Origin: Phyllobacterium sp. YR531
Lineage (GTDB): Bacteria; Pseudomonadota; Alphaproteobacteria; Rhizobiales; Rhizobiaceae
Assembly: GCF_000282595.1 (NCBI RefSeq)
Contig: NZ_AKIZ01000020.1
Location: forward strand, 1-63,782
DNA: 63,782 nucleotides
Direction of reading: 5' to 3'
Shown here: in pieces, positions 48,382-56,863 of the stretch
Numbering within the stretch: the first letter of the stretch is position 1
Layout of the letters: every line of letters starts with the position of its first letter
The notes under the pieces: generated by a model
Databases searched by the model: none
Seen by the model: the letters and a program-made list of their open reading frames with translations, nothing else
Told to the model about the DNA's origin: nothing
Translations under genes and position numbers: made by a program

Positions 48382-49158
48382 ATGTCAACAGCGACACAAG
48401 TCCCGGTACAGGCAACACCCCAGCCAAATACCGCCCCTCCTGTTCAAGATAATGCACGTCCTGCCAAAGCCGAACCGATGAAAGGCCGCGTTGATGCGGT
48501 CGACGACGGCCGTCTGTATGGTTGGGCTTTTGATCCGTCCGCGCCAACCAATCGTGTGACAATTCGTGTGCTGCTGGATGGCAAGCCCATCGCTGAGGCT
48601 ACGGCTGATCAGGATCGTCCAGATTTGAAGCGAAGCGGTATTGGTGATGGCGCACATGCTTTCAATGTGATGCTGCCGCAATTTGCATCAATTCGTGCGG
48701 CGGAACTTGTCGTTGTCGCGATCAGCGCTGCTGGCGTTGAACAGGCATTGCGTGTGCCAAAACCAGCCGAGCAGGCCGCAGAGGCACTCATCGCAGCGCC
48801 AATGACCAGAATACTGGACAAGCTCGATATGCTGATGGCTGCGCAACGCCAGCTGCAGGTCAATCAGAGGTCTTTGCAACGCCCCGCGCCAGTACTTGAT
48901 GGAAACAATGGTGGTTCTTCCGTCGAGGGATTGGATATTGGCAGTTCGATAGAAGCGATGCGGTCAGATGTTAATAACCGCCTGACAGAACTCGACGTTC
49001 ACCTGATGCGTCTCGACGGCGTAGTTGGAGGTCTGGAGAAGCGGATTGAGTCACTGCAGAAAAGATCCAATGGCGATGTAAAGCCGCTGTTCCTGTTGTT
49101 GTTTGTCCTTGTCGGGTTTGCGGCGGGGGCTCTTGTAGCCTTGTCAATACTCGGCTGA
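48382..49158 (+). CDS. Tail-anchored protein with a GWAFDP module
   Basis: The 258-residue protein is not a known enzyme. After a proline-rich start (1-30) comes a compact module (about 33-125): MKGRVDAVDDGRLYGWAFDPSAP, a beta-strand-rich stretch, RPDLKRSGIGDGAHAFNVMLP. Similar GWxxDP modules sit in the glycosyltransferases at 44019 and 49178. A helical region (about 140-225, probably coiled coil) and one C-terminal membrane segment (about 233-256, LFLLLFVLVGFAAGALVALSIL) follow. It could tether the glycan enzymes to the inner membrane by their shared module. This is inference. Confidence 0.7.
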   Translation: MSTATQVPVQATPQPNTAPPVQDNARPAKAEPMKGRVDAVDDGRLYGWAFDPSAPTNRVTIRVLLDGKPIAEATADQDRPDLKRSGIGDGAHAFNVMLPQFASIRAAELVVVAISAAGVEQALRVPKPAEQAAEALIAAPMTRILDKLDMLMAAQRQLQVNQRSLQRPAPVLDGNNGGSSVEGLDIGSSIEAMRSDVNNRLTELDVHLMRLDGVVGGLEKRIESLQKRSNGDVKPLFLLLFVLVGFAAGALVALSILG

Positions 49159-49177
49159 GTCAGGGAGCAAAAACCGC

Positions 49178-51418
49178 TTGCGCGACGATAGCAACATTCT
49201 GCCGATAACCAATGCTGCCAAGCCAGCGCGAAACCATTCGATTGTAATGGAAGGCGAAATGGTTGTCGGTTGCCCTGTCGACGATACGCTTGTGCTTGTC
49301 ATGGGAATTGGCAATTTGAATGCGGAAAGCGTCGCTGTTTTCCTCAACGGAGACCCGGCGCTCAGCCTCAAGGCAACACTTGTATGCTGGCCACTGCAAA
49401 ATGCTTCACCAGCGGGTACGCATGGGTTTGTAGCTGTCGTTGCAACGGGCATATTGCGTCGCGCCTCCCTCAAAACCATCATGCTGCAGCACAAGGCAAA
49501 AGTAACGCGTTACACATTCGCAAGCCGGGCAGCCTCTACTGGCGACCTTATTGCCATGATTGCCGATCTGGCAGGAACAAATCTTCCATCTGTAATCGAC
49601 GGTCTGGTGGAAGCTTTGATTTCTGGACCGATTGGCCGGAAAAAACTTGCAGCAATCACCGTGTTGCTCCAAGCAGGTGCACGGTCAGATGGCTGTGTGG
49701 AACTGATTGGCGGTAGCGATGAGGGTGAAATCTTCGTCCAGGGATGGGCACAGGATTTAACATCGTCTGTGACGCGTCTTTTTATCAGCGGACGAGTATC
49801 CTCGCTCGCGGAATGTTCGATATCAGTTTTCGCGCGGCCCGATCTCAATGAACAGGCTAACGGATTTGCCGGTCTGTTGCTGGCAAATGAGGCTGTAGAA
49901 GCCGGCGATATAGAACGACTGCTGTTTCGTGGAAGGCGAGGCTGGCGGTTTACAGAAGTCTATGACCGGCGTCTGATAGTGGGATCGCGGGAAACTCCCA
50001 GTCACGTGCGGGCAATTTTGCCTCGGGTTCGAGCCTCAACGGAAATATTGCTGCGAATGCGTTCTGCGGCAAATCGCTTTGACGGAACGGAAACCATTTC
50101 AGGCCTGCCCTTTCCTGTGCGTGCAGGCATAGACACTGTTTTGCGCGTTGAGGGGAGTGGCCTGCTTGTCTCAGGCTGGTTGCTAGATCCCGATAGTCAT
50201 GTGGAAGGCGTGAAACTGCGCCGTCACCGTGGTGAAAGACAGTTGGACGACAGCTGGACCCGTATCGACAGGCCAGATGTTACATCGGAGTTCGACAATC
50301 GTGCACCATTCAATGCAGGCTTGGACCCCAATCGGCACGCACATGGATTTGTTGCTTTCGCGCCAGAGTTGGCAGGGGATAGCACGTCCCCGTTTTATCT
50401 TGAGCTGCGTCTCAACGACGAGCGACGGGCTTTTATGCCTCTGACACCGATCCGGGTCACATCGCGGGAGGCCGTAGTCAGGCAGATACGCGCAATTGAT
50501 CCAAACTCATGGGCGCTCCGTCATATAGTAGACCAACAACTCGTGCCGCTTTTACGAAGTGTCAGCCGTCCGGCTCCAGAAATATTCGGCGTGACTGATC
50601 TTGGTGGTTTCGACGATTTGGCAAGTCCGGCGCTTATCATTGGAATTGATGAAAGAGTCGAAGAAATAGGACCACTACTGGCTTTGCTTGCGCTTGATCC
50701 TGAAACAAGGCGTGCACCTGTCGTGATAGCCGGTGCCGCCGATATCATCGATCGTATTGGCGTTCAGGTGCGCAGGCTTGTACAGTTCTACAAGCTCAAT
50801 GTGCGTCTGGTTTCCGCCAGCGGATCGGAAGACCTTTATGACGCTTTGGAAGTCGGAGCGCGGGCTGTCTCTTGCGAAACGGTTGTGTTTCTTGCAGCAT
50901 CGCTTCTTCCAAGAAACAAGGGCTGGTTCAATAAATTGCTGGCCGCCTACGAGACCCGGAAGAACTGTGTTCTATCGCCCACTCTTGCCTTTGAGGACGA
51001 TTCCATCCGCTGGGCCGGTACGTGGGTTGCCGGCGCGCAATCGGACCGTGCGCTGATAAGCCGGTATGCCGGTTATCCGATTGACGCTGTAACGGGCATG
51101 GCAACTACGGAAGTAGCGACAGCAACATTTGAATGCTGCGTGATGCCGCGCGAAGCATTGTTTTCAGTCAATGGCTTCACCCGAGGGTATCTCGGAACCC
51201 ATGAAAAGGGACTCGATCTCGGACTGAAGCTGAAACAATCTGGTCTCAAATCTTACTGGCTGCCATCGGCACAAATGTTGGGCGCTGATGACATCGCCAC
51301 TTCCGAAAAAGCGTCAACAGTTGCATTGATCGAACGGATTGACCGCCAGATCTTTGACGGTCGGTGGGCGAAAAGCTTTGGTAAGCGCGATAACCCTGAA
51401 GCGGAGGCACCGTTATGA
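49178..51418 (+). CDS. Large protein with GWxxD modules and a degenerate GT2 domain
   Basis: The 746-residue protein starts at a TTG (49178) about ten bases after CAGGGAG. It has two GWxxD-type modules (about 185-250, FVQGWAQDLTSS; and about 325-415, LLVSGWLLDPDSHVEG) and then a GT2-like region (about 470-730). That region keeps the later landmarks of the 44019 enzyme (LPRNKGWFNKLL, CVLSPTLAFEDDSIRWAGTWV) but lacks a clear DxD (VVFLAASLLP). It looks like a diverged paralogue, perhaps without transferase activity. It overlaps the next GT4 gene by 4 bases. Confidence 0.75.
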   Translation: MRDDSNILPITNAAKPARNHSIVMEGEMVVGCPVDDTLVLVMGIGNLNAESVAVFLNGDPALSLKATLVCWPLQNASPAGTHGFVAVVATGILRRASLKTIMLQHKAKVTRYTFASRAASTGDLIAMIADLAGTNLPSVIDGLVEALISGPIGRKKLAAITVLLQAGARSDGCVELIGGSDEGEIFVQGWAQDLTSSVTRLFISGRVSSLAECSISVFARPDLNEQANGFAGLLLANEAVEAGDIERLLFRGRRGWRFTEVYDRRLIVGSRETPSHVRAILPRVRASTEILLRMRSAANRFDGTETISGLPFPVRAGIDTVLRVEGSGLLVSGWLLDPDSHVEGVKLRRHRGERQLDDSWTRIDRPDVTSEFDNRAPFNAGLDPNRHAHGFVAFAPELAGDSTSPFYLELRLNDERRAFMPLTPIRVTSREAVVRQIRAIDPNSWALRHIVDQQLVPLLRSVSRPAPEIFGVTDLGGFDDLASPALIIGIDERVEEIGPLLALLALDPETRRAPVVIAGAADIIDRIGVQVRRLVQFYKLNVRLVSASGSEDLYDALEVGARAVSCETVVFLAASLLPRNKGWFNKLLAAYETRKNCVLSPTLAFEDDSIRWAGTWVAGAQSDRALISRYAGYPIDAVTGMATTEVATATFECCVMPREALFSVNGFTRGYLGTHEKGLDLGLKLKQSGLKSYWLPSAQMLGADDIATSEKASTVALIERIDRQIFDGRWAKSFGKRDNPEAEAPL

Positions 51419-52743
51419 GTGAACAGCTCCGGGTTCTGGTTATCTCCCACGCACATCCCGGCAATTCGCTCGGAGGCGGTGAGATTGCTTCCTACAATCT
51501 TCACAAGGGCCTGAATTCTTTGCCTCGGGTACAGTCGGTTTACCTGGCGCGTGCAGGGCACCCTATTCCCCGGCATGGTACGACCGCATTGATGAGTTTG
51601 CGGCGCAGCAGCGATGAAATTCTGTATCATTCTGACGAGTATGATCACTTCTACCTTTCCAACAACAATACGGATGAAATCCGCCGCGATCTTCTGCGTT
51701 TTGTTGGTGATCTTAACCCGCATGTGGTGCATTTCCATCATGTCCTCGGTCTCGGACTGGAGGCCTTGTATGCAATTCGTGAAGCTCTTCCAAAAGCGGT
51801 GATACTGATGACATTTCATGAGTATCTTTCAATCTGCAACAATGATGGACAAATGGTGAGGGCGGGCACATCGAAGCTATGTAACGAAGCCTCGCCTATT
51901 GATTGCCATGCTTGTTTTCCGGATATCCCGCCAGCACGGTTTTTAAAGCGGGAAAAGTTTGTTCGCGGCATGCTAGAACTGGCGGACGCATTTGTTTCGC
52001 CAAGCAGTTTTCTGGCCGGCAAATATATTGATTGGGGGCTTGACCCCGACAAGCTGCATGTCATTGAGAATGGAATAGCGATTGAGAGCGTCACACCGCC
52101 CCGAGAACTTACCGGGCCGAAGCCACGTCGCAACCGTTTTGCCTATTTCGGACAGATTACGCCATTCAAGGGCATTGACGTACTGATTGATGCGGTTTCG
52201 CGTGTACCAGAGGAAATTTGGGGTGAAGATACAAGGCTGATGATATTCGGCGGAAATCTTGAAAAGCAACCCGCAGAGTTTCGGGAACGTATGGAGAAAT
52301 TGATCGCTGACGCAGGATCTCGCGTACGCTTTCACGGTGCTTATCAGAATTCTGAAATGCCCCGTTTGATGCAGTCTGTCGATTGGTTAGTCATGCCCTC
52401 AATCTGGTGGGAGAATTCACCCATCGTTATTCAGGAGGCGCTTCAGCATCGTCGGCCAATTATATGTTCAAATATCGGAGGTATGGCAGAAAAGGTTCGT
52501 GAAGGTGAGGACGGTCTGCATTTCCGCGTGCGTAGCGCGGAGGACCTTGCGGACCGATTTACCGAAGTATTGAGTGATCCGTCAATCTGGGATCGGCTTC
52601 ATCACTCCATCCGTCAACCAACGAATCATATCGATAGTGCTGAAGCACATGTAGCCCTCTATGCGAAACTCCTCCGCTCTGCCCATCAAAACTCAACCAA
52701 TATGACAGCAACGAATGAAGTCGTTCTTTCGCAAGCAAGCTGA
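51415..52743 (+). CDS. GT4-family glycosyltransferase
   Basis: The 442-residue GT-B enzyme starts MSEQLRVLVISHAHPGNSLGGGEIASYNLHKGL and has FAYFGQITPFKGIDVLIDAV and VMPSIWWENSPIVIQEALQHRRPIICSNIGGMAEKV in the donor domain. It is the closest relative within the window of the enzyme at 47116; both share a cysteine-rich middle (here ASPIDCHACFPDI). It has no membrane segment. It overlaps the end of the upstream gene by 4 bases and is followed 31 bases later by a pyruvyltransferase-family gene. Confidence 0.9.
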   Translation: MSEQLRVLVISHAHPGNSLGGGEIASYNLHKGLNSLPRVQSVYLARAGHPIPRHGTTALMSLRRSSDEILYHSDEYDHFYLSNNNTDEIRRDLLRFVGDLNPHVVHFHHVLGLGLEALYAIREALPKAVILMTFHEYLSICNNDGQMVRAGTSKLCNEASPIDCHACFPDIPPARFLKREKFVRGMLELADAFVSPSSFLAGKYIDWGLDPDKLHVIENGIAIESVTPPRELTGPKPRRNRFAYFGQITPFKGIDVLIDAVSRVPEEIWGEDTRLMIFGGNLEKQPAEFRERMEKLIADAGSRVRFHGAYQNSEMPRLMQSVDWLVMPSIWWENSPIVIQEALQHRRPIICSNIGGMAEKVREGEDGLHFRVRSAEDLADRFTEVLSDPSIWDRLHHSIRQPTNHIDSAEAHVALYAKLLRSAHQNSTNMTATNEVVLSQAS

Positions 52744-52774
52744 TTGATTCTAAAGTTACAAGAAGGAATTCCTT

Positions 52775-53962
52775 ATGGCACGTGTACTCGTAATGAGCCC
52801 CTCAGGCGAAGTTTACGACCACGATAATGTTCGTTGGTACCAGTACAACGACATTCAAAAATATATCGACCACTACCACAATATTGGCGATGCTTTTGTG
52901 TTCGACTCCTCGCTCAAACTCATGAACTTCGAAAAGTTGCGCGAACTGCCTTTAGGCGTACCGGACTTTGATCAGATTGATCGGCTCAGGGAAGAGTACG
53001 ACTACGTCATCCTGCGGGGGTCGAACTATATCCATCAGCACATGGGTTGGCCGCATGCCATTGCGGTTTTGAAAAGACTTGGATTGCCGGTTATAGCTTG
53101 GGGTATTGGTGCGCAGGCTCCAGTTGAGGGGCAAATACAATTGCCTGACGACCTCGTGACTCTTCTTAAAATTATATCGGATTCGACGACCTCCATTGGA
53201 GTACGCGGAGCCTATTCAGCGCAGGTTCTTAAAGACATCGGAATCGACAATGTTCGCATTGTTGGATGTCCCACAGCGTTCCGGCGCAATGATCCTACTT
53301 TGAGAGTCACATTGCCGGCACTTGAGGAGGTTCGGAACGTTGGAGTCACTGTGCGCCGGGAGGTATCACCCGCTTATGCCCGCAATATCGAACGCTACCT
53401 GACATTTCATCGCACTCTAATAAAAGATATGGCAAATCGCTTCGACGTGACCTTGATGGCGCAGGGTGAAATCGAAGAGAAGAAGCTTGTATTTGGAACG
53501 GACGAACAAAAGGATGATGCAGTAGCGGCGTTAAAGGCAAATCGCTGGGCTTCTGATTGGTATTTCGATGATCAGATTGAAAAACTCTATCGTGAACGAC
53601 TGTTCTATTCGGATGTCGTTGCGGATTATGAGAATCTGGTTCAGAGCAAAGAACTTGTTTTGGGTTACCGCTTGCATGGCAATCTTATGGCTTTGGCAAA
53701 CGGAATACCTTCAATTTATTTCACTTACGATAGCCGCACTGTTGAATTTGCGGAGACATATCAAATACCCCGCTTCGACGTTTTCAATGATGAAAAATTC
53801 ATATTGGAGGATTACTGGGACCAGTCGCTGTTCGATAAATATAATGTCGCTTGGTACCGTACCTATGGCGAGATGCGCAGGTTCCTTGACGAGAACAAAG
53901 TCGATCACAAGATGATTGAAACGAAAGAGGAAGCACCGGATTCCGTCCGACGTGTAGCCTAA
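52775..53962 (+). CDS. Polysaccharide pyruvyl transferase family protein
   Basis: The 395-residue protein has the family landmarks: NIGDAFVFDSSL near the start, VILRGSNYI, VIAWGIGAQAP, IGVRGAYSAQVLKDIGIDNVRIVGCPTAF and the C-terminal ELVLGYRLHGNLMALANGIPSIYFTYDSR (histidine and arginine of the active centre). Members add ketal pyruvate to sugars from phosphoenolpyruvate, though some act on other acceptors. The ATG follows AAGAAGGAATTCC. It is a paralogue of the protein at 59734. No export signal is seen, so it acts in the cytoplasm. Confidence 0.88.
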   Translation: MARVLVMSPSGEVYDHDNVRWYQYNDIQKYIDHYHNIGDAFVFDSSLKLMNFEKLRELPLGVPDFDQIDRLREEYDYVILRGSNYIHQHMGWPHAIAVLKRLGLPVIAWGIGAQAPVEGQIQLPDDLVTLLKIISDSTTSIGVRGAYSAQVLKDIGIDNVRIVGCPTAFRRNDPTLRVTLPALEEVRNVGVTVRREVSPAYARNIERYLTFHRTLIKDMANRFDVTLMAQGEIEEKKLVFGTDEQKDDAVAALKANRWASDWYFDDQIEKLYRERLFYSDVVADYENLVQSKELVLGYRLHGNLMALANGIPSIYFTYDSRTVEFAETYQIPRFDVFNDEKFILEDYWDQSLFDKYNVAWYRTYGEMRRFLDENKVDHKMIETKEEAPDSVRRVA

Positions 53963-54032
53963 ACAGAATTCATTAATTGGCAAAAATCCAAATCTTCAAC
54001 AAAGCTAGAAAACAATCTCCCAGGAGTTACCA

Positions 54033-55046
54033 ATGACCGTTCTTGTTACAGGTGGTGCAGGCTATATTGGCAGTCACATGGTTCTCGCCCTGAAAGATGC
54101 GGGAAGAGATGTGGTCGTTCTTGATGACCTCAGTTGTGGTTTCGAATGGTTGGTACCTGAAGGTGTCCCTTTCGTTCAAGGTGATATTGGAGACCAGGCA
54201 CTGGTTGCCAATACAATACGCAAGCACAAAGTGACCGCGATCCTGCATTTTGCCGGTTCCATTGTGGTTCCGGATTCTGTAAGTGATCCGCTTTTCTATT
54301 ATCGCAATAATACGGTGCAATCACGTGCATTGATGGAGACGGCTATTGCCGAAGGCATCAAGCATTTCATTTTCTCATCGACGGCTGCAGTTTATGGGGA
54401 GCCGGAGCGCACTCCGATCACGGAAAGCATGCCGCATCAGCCGATCTCGCCCTATGGAACTTCGAAACTGATGACAGAATGGATGCTGCGTGACGCAGCT
54501 ATTGCACATCCGGAATTCAACTATGTGGCTTTGCGCTATTTCAACGTTGCAGGTGCTGACCCCAAGCTGCGCTCAGGCCAATCCTTTCCCCGTGCGACGC
54601 ATCTGATCAAGATTGCCTGTCAGGCCGTAACAGGTGACCGTTCTCATATTGAAGTTTACGGTACTGATTATCCGACCGCTGATGGAACGTGCATCCGAGA
54701 CTACATCCATGTCAGCGATTTGGCGGAGGCTCATCTATGTGCGCTCAATTATCTTGAGGCTGGTGGAAAAAGCACTGCTGCAAATTGCGGCTACGGATAT
54801 GGTTACTCGGTGCTCGAAATCATCGACGCTGTAAAACGCGTTTCGGGTGTTGATTTCACTGTTAAAACAGCCCCTCGCCGTGCTGGCGACCCTGCGATCT
54901 TGGTTGCGGGAAATGAGCGTGTGAGAAACGAATTCAAGTTCACGCCGAAACGTGCCGACCTCGACTTGATCGTTGGAGATGCACTTGCATGGGAGCGGCA
55001 ATTGCAGGCGATCCGCCGCGAGCAGCAGGAACGCGTCGCCGTCTGA
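54033..55046 (+). CDS. galE: UDP-glucose 4-epimerase
   Basis: The 337-residue protein is a short-chain dehydrogenase of the extended type, with NAD loop GGAGYIGSH, catalytic Tyr/Lys in SPYGTSKLMTE, the serine region FSSTAAVYGEP, and CIRDYIHVSDLAEAH and RRAGDPAILVA near the end. These are the standard GalE landmarks. It interconverts UDP-glucose and UDP-galactose and so supplies UDP-Gal to the surrounding glycosyltransferases. The ATG follows CCAGGAG. The hairpin at 55077-55097 ends this part of the locus. Confidence 0.92.
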   Translation: MTVLVTGGAGYIGSHMVLALKDAGRDVVVLDDLSCGFEWLVPEGVPFVQGDIGDQALVANTIRKHKVTAILHFAGSIVVPDSVSDPLFYYRNNTVQSRALMETAIAEGIKHFIFSSTAAVYGEPERTPITESMPHQPISPYGTSKLMTEWMLRDAAIAHPEFNYVALRYFNVAGADPKLRSGQSFPRATHLIKIACQAVTGDRSHIEVYGTDYPTADGTCIRDYIHVSDLAEAHLCALNYLEAGGKSTAANCGYGYGYSVLEIIDAVKRVSGVDFTVKTAPRRAGDPAILVAGNERVRNEFKFTPKRADLDLIVGDALAWERQLQAIRREQQERVAV

Positions 55047-55076
55047 AACCATCAACTTCGGAAAACGAAATTGGTA

Positions 55077-55097
55077 TCCCGGCAGATACTGCCGGGA
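55077..55097 (+). terminator. Hairpin after galE
   Basis: A perfect 9-bp stem TCCCGGCAG / CTGCCGGGA with an ATA loop lies 30 bases after galE. No T-run follows, so it may be a weak or Rho-assisted terminator, or an RNA-stabilising hairpin. Confidence 0.55.
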
Positions 55098-55331
55098 TTA
55101 TGCGGTCTCACGTCCAATAATGGATATTTAAAAATTTGAATTAAAGTCATTCTATAATGGATATAAGTTGTCGCAATAATAATATGATATTGATAATAGA
55201 ATAGTATCAAACAGTTGAAATAATTTTATTGTTGCACTGCAATAGAAATATGTGACAAGCTTCATGAAGTTGCCATTTTATATGTATAGAAATTAAAACT
55301 CCGCTACATCAATCGATCAAGGGTCCAGAAT
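55098..55331. promoter_or_regulatory. AT-rich region with a direct repeat, upstream of 55332
   Basis: About 230 AT-rich bases without a gene. ATAATGGATAT occurs twice, at 55117-55127 and 55154-55164 (37 bases apart), and could be a regulator site. The start of a second transcription unit (55332 onwards) is expected here. Confidence 0.4.
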
Positions 55332-56858
55332 ATGACGATTCAGACTTCGTACAAGCTTTCGCCGGCTACGAAATCTTCGAAGAATATTGATCTATTAAAG
55401 GAACCGATCCTTTTGCGCTTGGGCATTGATCATGATGATCTGCCGGCAGGAATATCGAACGCCGTGAAAATTCTGGGCTTCGAAGGTGTAAAAGATGACG
55501 CTGCCGTATTTTCAGATGCTGCTGGAAATAAAACAGAGGTTTTTGAAGCACCACTTTGCATTCTCGCGGTCCTTCTCAATCCAGCTCATAAAGGGCGTGA
55601 AAAGCGACTACTCGACTGGTTAAAAGATCGTGGGACGATTGAAGAGCCAGTAATAGTAGAGTGGCGTGCGGGCAAGGAAGTTGAAACTGCGGGTGTTCTC
55701 ATCAGGAAGCTGGCAGGTCTTCTGGCATCCGATGCGCGTCGAATGGTTAAGTCCAATCGGGAACTGTTGGCGTTAAGGACCTTGAACGATAATTTGCAGA
55801 ACCGTTTTGCAACGGTCGAAAGCTTTATTGACAGGAAAGGGATGCAGCCTTTTGAGCTCGCTTTTTCCAATGAGCCTGTACAAAGCTCATCGCGTTCAAA
55901 TGTGCTTGCAGATGCATCCTACGATGGGATTTCGCAGGTTCTTCCCGTTGCAAGCGCAGGCGTCAGCGCAATTGCAATTCACTTGGACCGCTTGTCCCAT
56001 CGTGGAGAAGCTACTTTGAATGCTCAACTTGTTACGCTGGAAGATATGTCCATCGTTGAGAGTTGGGTTATTCCGTTGTCAAAACTCAAGCATGGCTGGA
56101 ATTATCTTGGTCTTTCAAGAACGTTGGCAGGCTTGAGACGCACGTTAAATTTGCGATTGCAGGTTGAAGGTGCTGATGATGAGTTGCCGTTGCTGTCGCT
56201 CGGTGGGCTTCAGCCGCTGGAGATGTTTCAGGTTCGCGACGCAGGCAATGACGGGCCGCTGCTGAAGAACAGTCTCGCTATGCAAATCTGGTGTGGCATG
56301 CCGGGCGTTATTCTACCCAGTTGGGCAAATTATCTTCCTGCACAGTCAGAAAAAGCCCGTGAAGGCGGCTTCAGAGAAATGCCAATAGCGTCGGGGATTC
56401 TCGATCTTGCCACGCTCGCCAATACGGACGAGATTGCTTTCGAGTTCGCCGCTATTTTGCCTTTACCTGAAGAAAAAGCGGTCGGTTGCCATCCACCGGC
56501 AGTCGGCATGACGATCGGCCAGATTCCAGCAGCATGTCCTCCGAAGATTTTGCGGCTTTCATCGGATGTTGTCGTTGACAATGACGAGTCACAAGAGGTT
56601 GATTTTGCCATTGTTATTGCTGCAAACCTCGATCATGCGCGGCAGCTTTTCTCAGAAGAGCGATCTGTTGAAAACGGTGAAGGCTTTTCCGGATGGGCCA
56701 GTATTACTCCCGGCGACGATAAACGGATTAGCGCTTTCATAAACGACCAGATTGGTGTCTGGCAAAATATCTACTTCGCAACACGGATGAAAACACCTGG
56801 CAACAACAGTTTTGCCTGGGCCAAATTCCGTAATGTCAGCCTTATGGTCAACGGGTAA
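55332..56858 (+). CDS. Uncharacterised protein, DUF6212-like, glycan locus
   Basis: The 508-residue protein has no recognisable catalytic motif, signal peptide or membrane segment. Its N-terminal part (about 1-170) is helical, ending in LLALRTLNDNLQNRFATVE. The rest is rich in beta-strand patterns (SAIAIHLDRLSHRGEATLNAQLV, ISAFINDQIGVWQNIYFATRM), which suggests carbohydrate-binding-like sandwiches. I recall proteins of this kind named DUF6212 in similar clusters, but that is from memory and tentative. The start ATG has a weak GGGTCC upstream. It precedes the big glycosyltransferase by 5 bases. Confidence 0.65.
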   Translation: MTIQTSYKLSPATKSSKNIDLLKEPILLRLGIDHDDLPAGISNAVKILGFEGVKDDAAVFSDAAGNKTEVFEAPLCILAVLLNPAHKGREKRLLDWLKDRGTIEEPVIVEWRAGKEVETAGVLIRKLAGLLASDARRMVKSNRELLALRTLNDNLQNRFATVESFIDRKGMQPFELAFSNEPVQSSSRSNVLADASYDGISQVLPVASAGVSAIAIHLDRLSHRGEATLNAQLVTLEDMSIVESWVIPLSKLKHGWNYLGLSRTLAGLRRTLNLRLQVEGADDELPLLSLGGLQPLEMFQVRDAGNDGPLLKNSLAMQIWCGMPGVILPSWANYLPAQSEKAREGGFREMPIASGILDLATLANTDEIAFEFAAILPLPEEKAVGCHPPAVGMTIGQIPAACPPKILRLSSDVVVDNDESQEVDFAIVIAANLDHARQLFSEERSVENGEGFSGWASITPGDDKRISAFINDQIGVWQNIYFATRMKTPGNNSFAWAKFRNVSLMVNG

Positions 56859-56863
56859 TCCTC

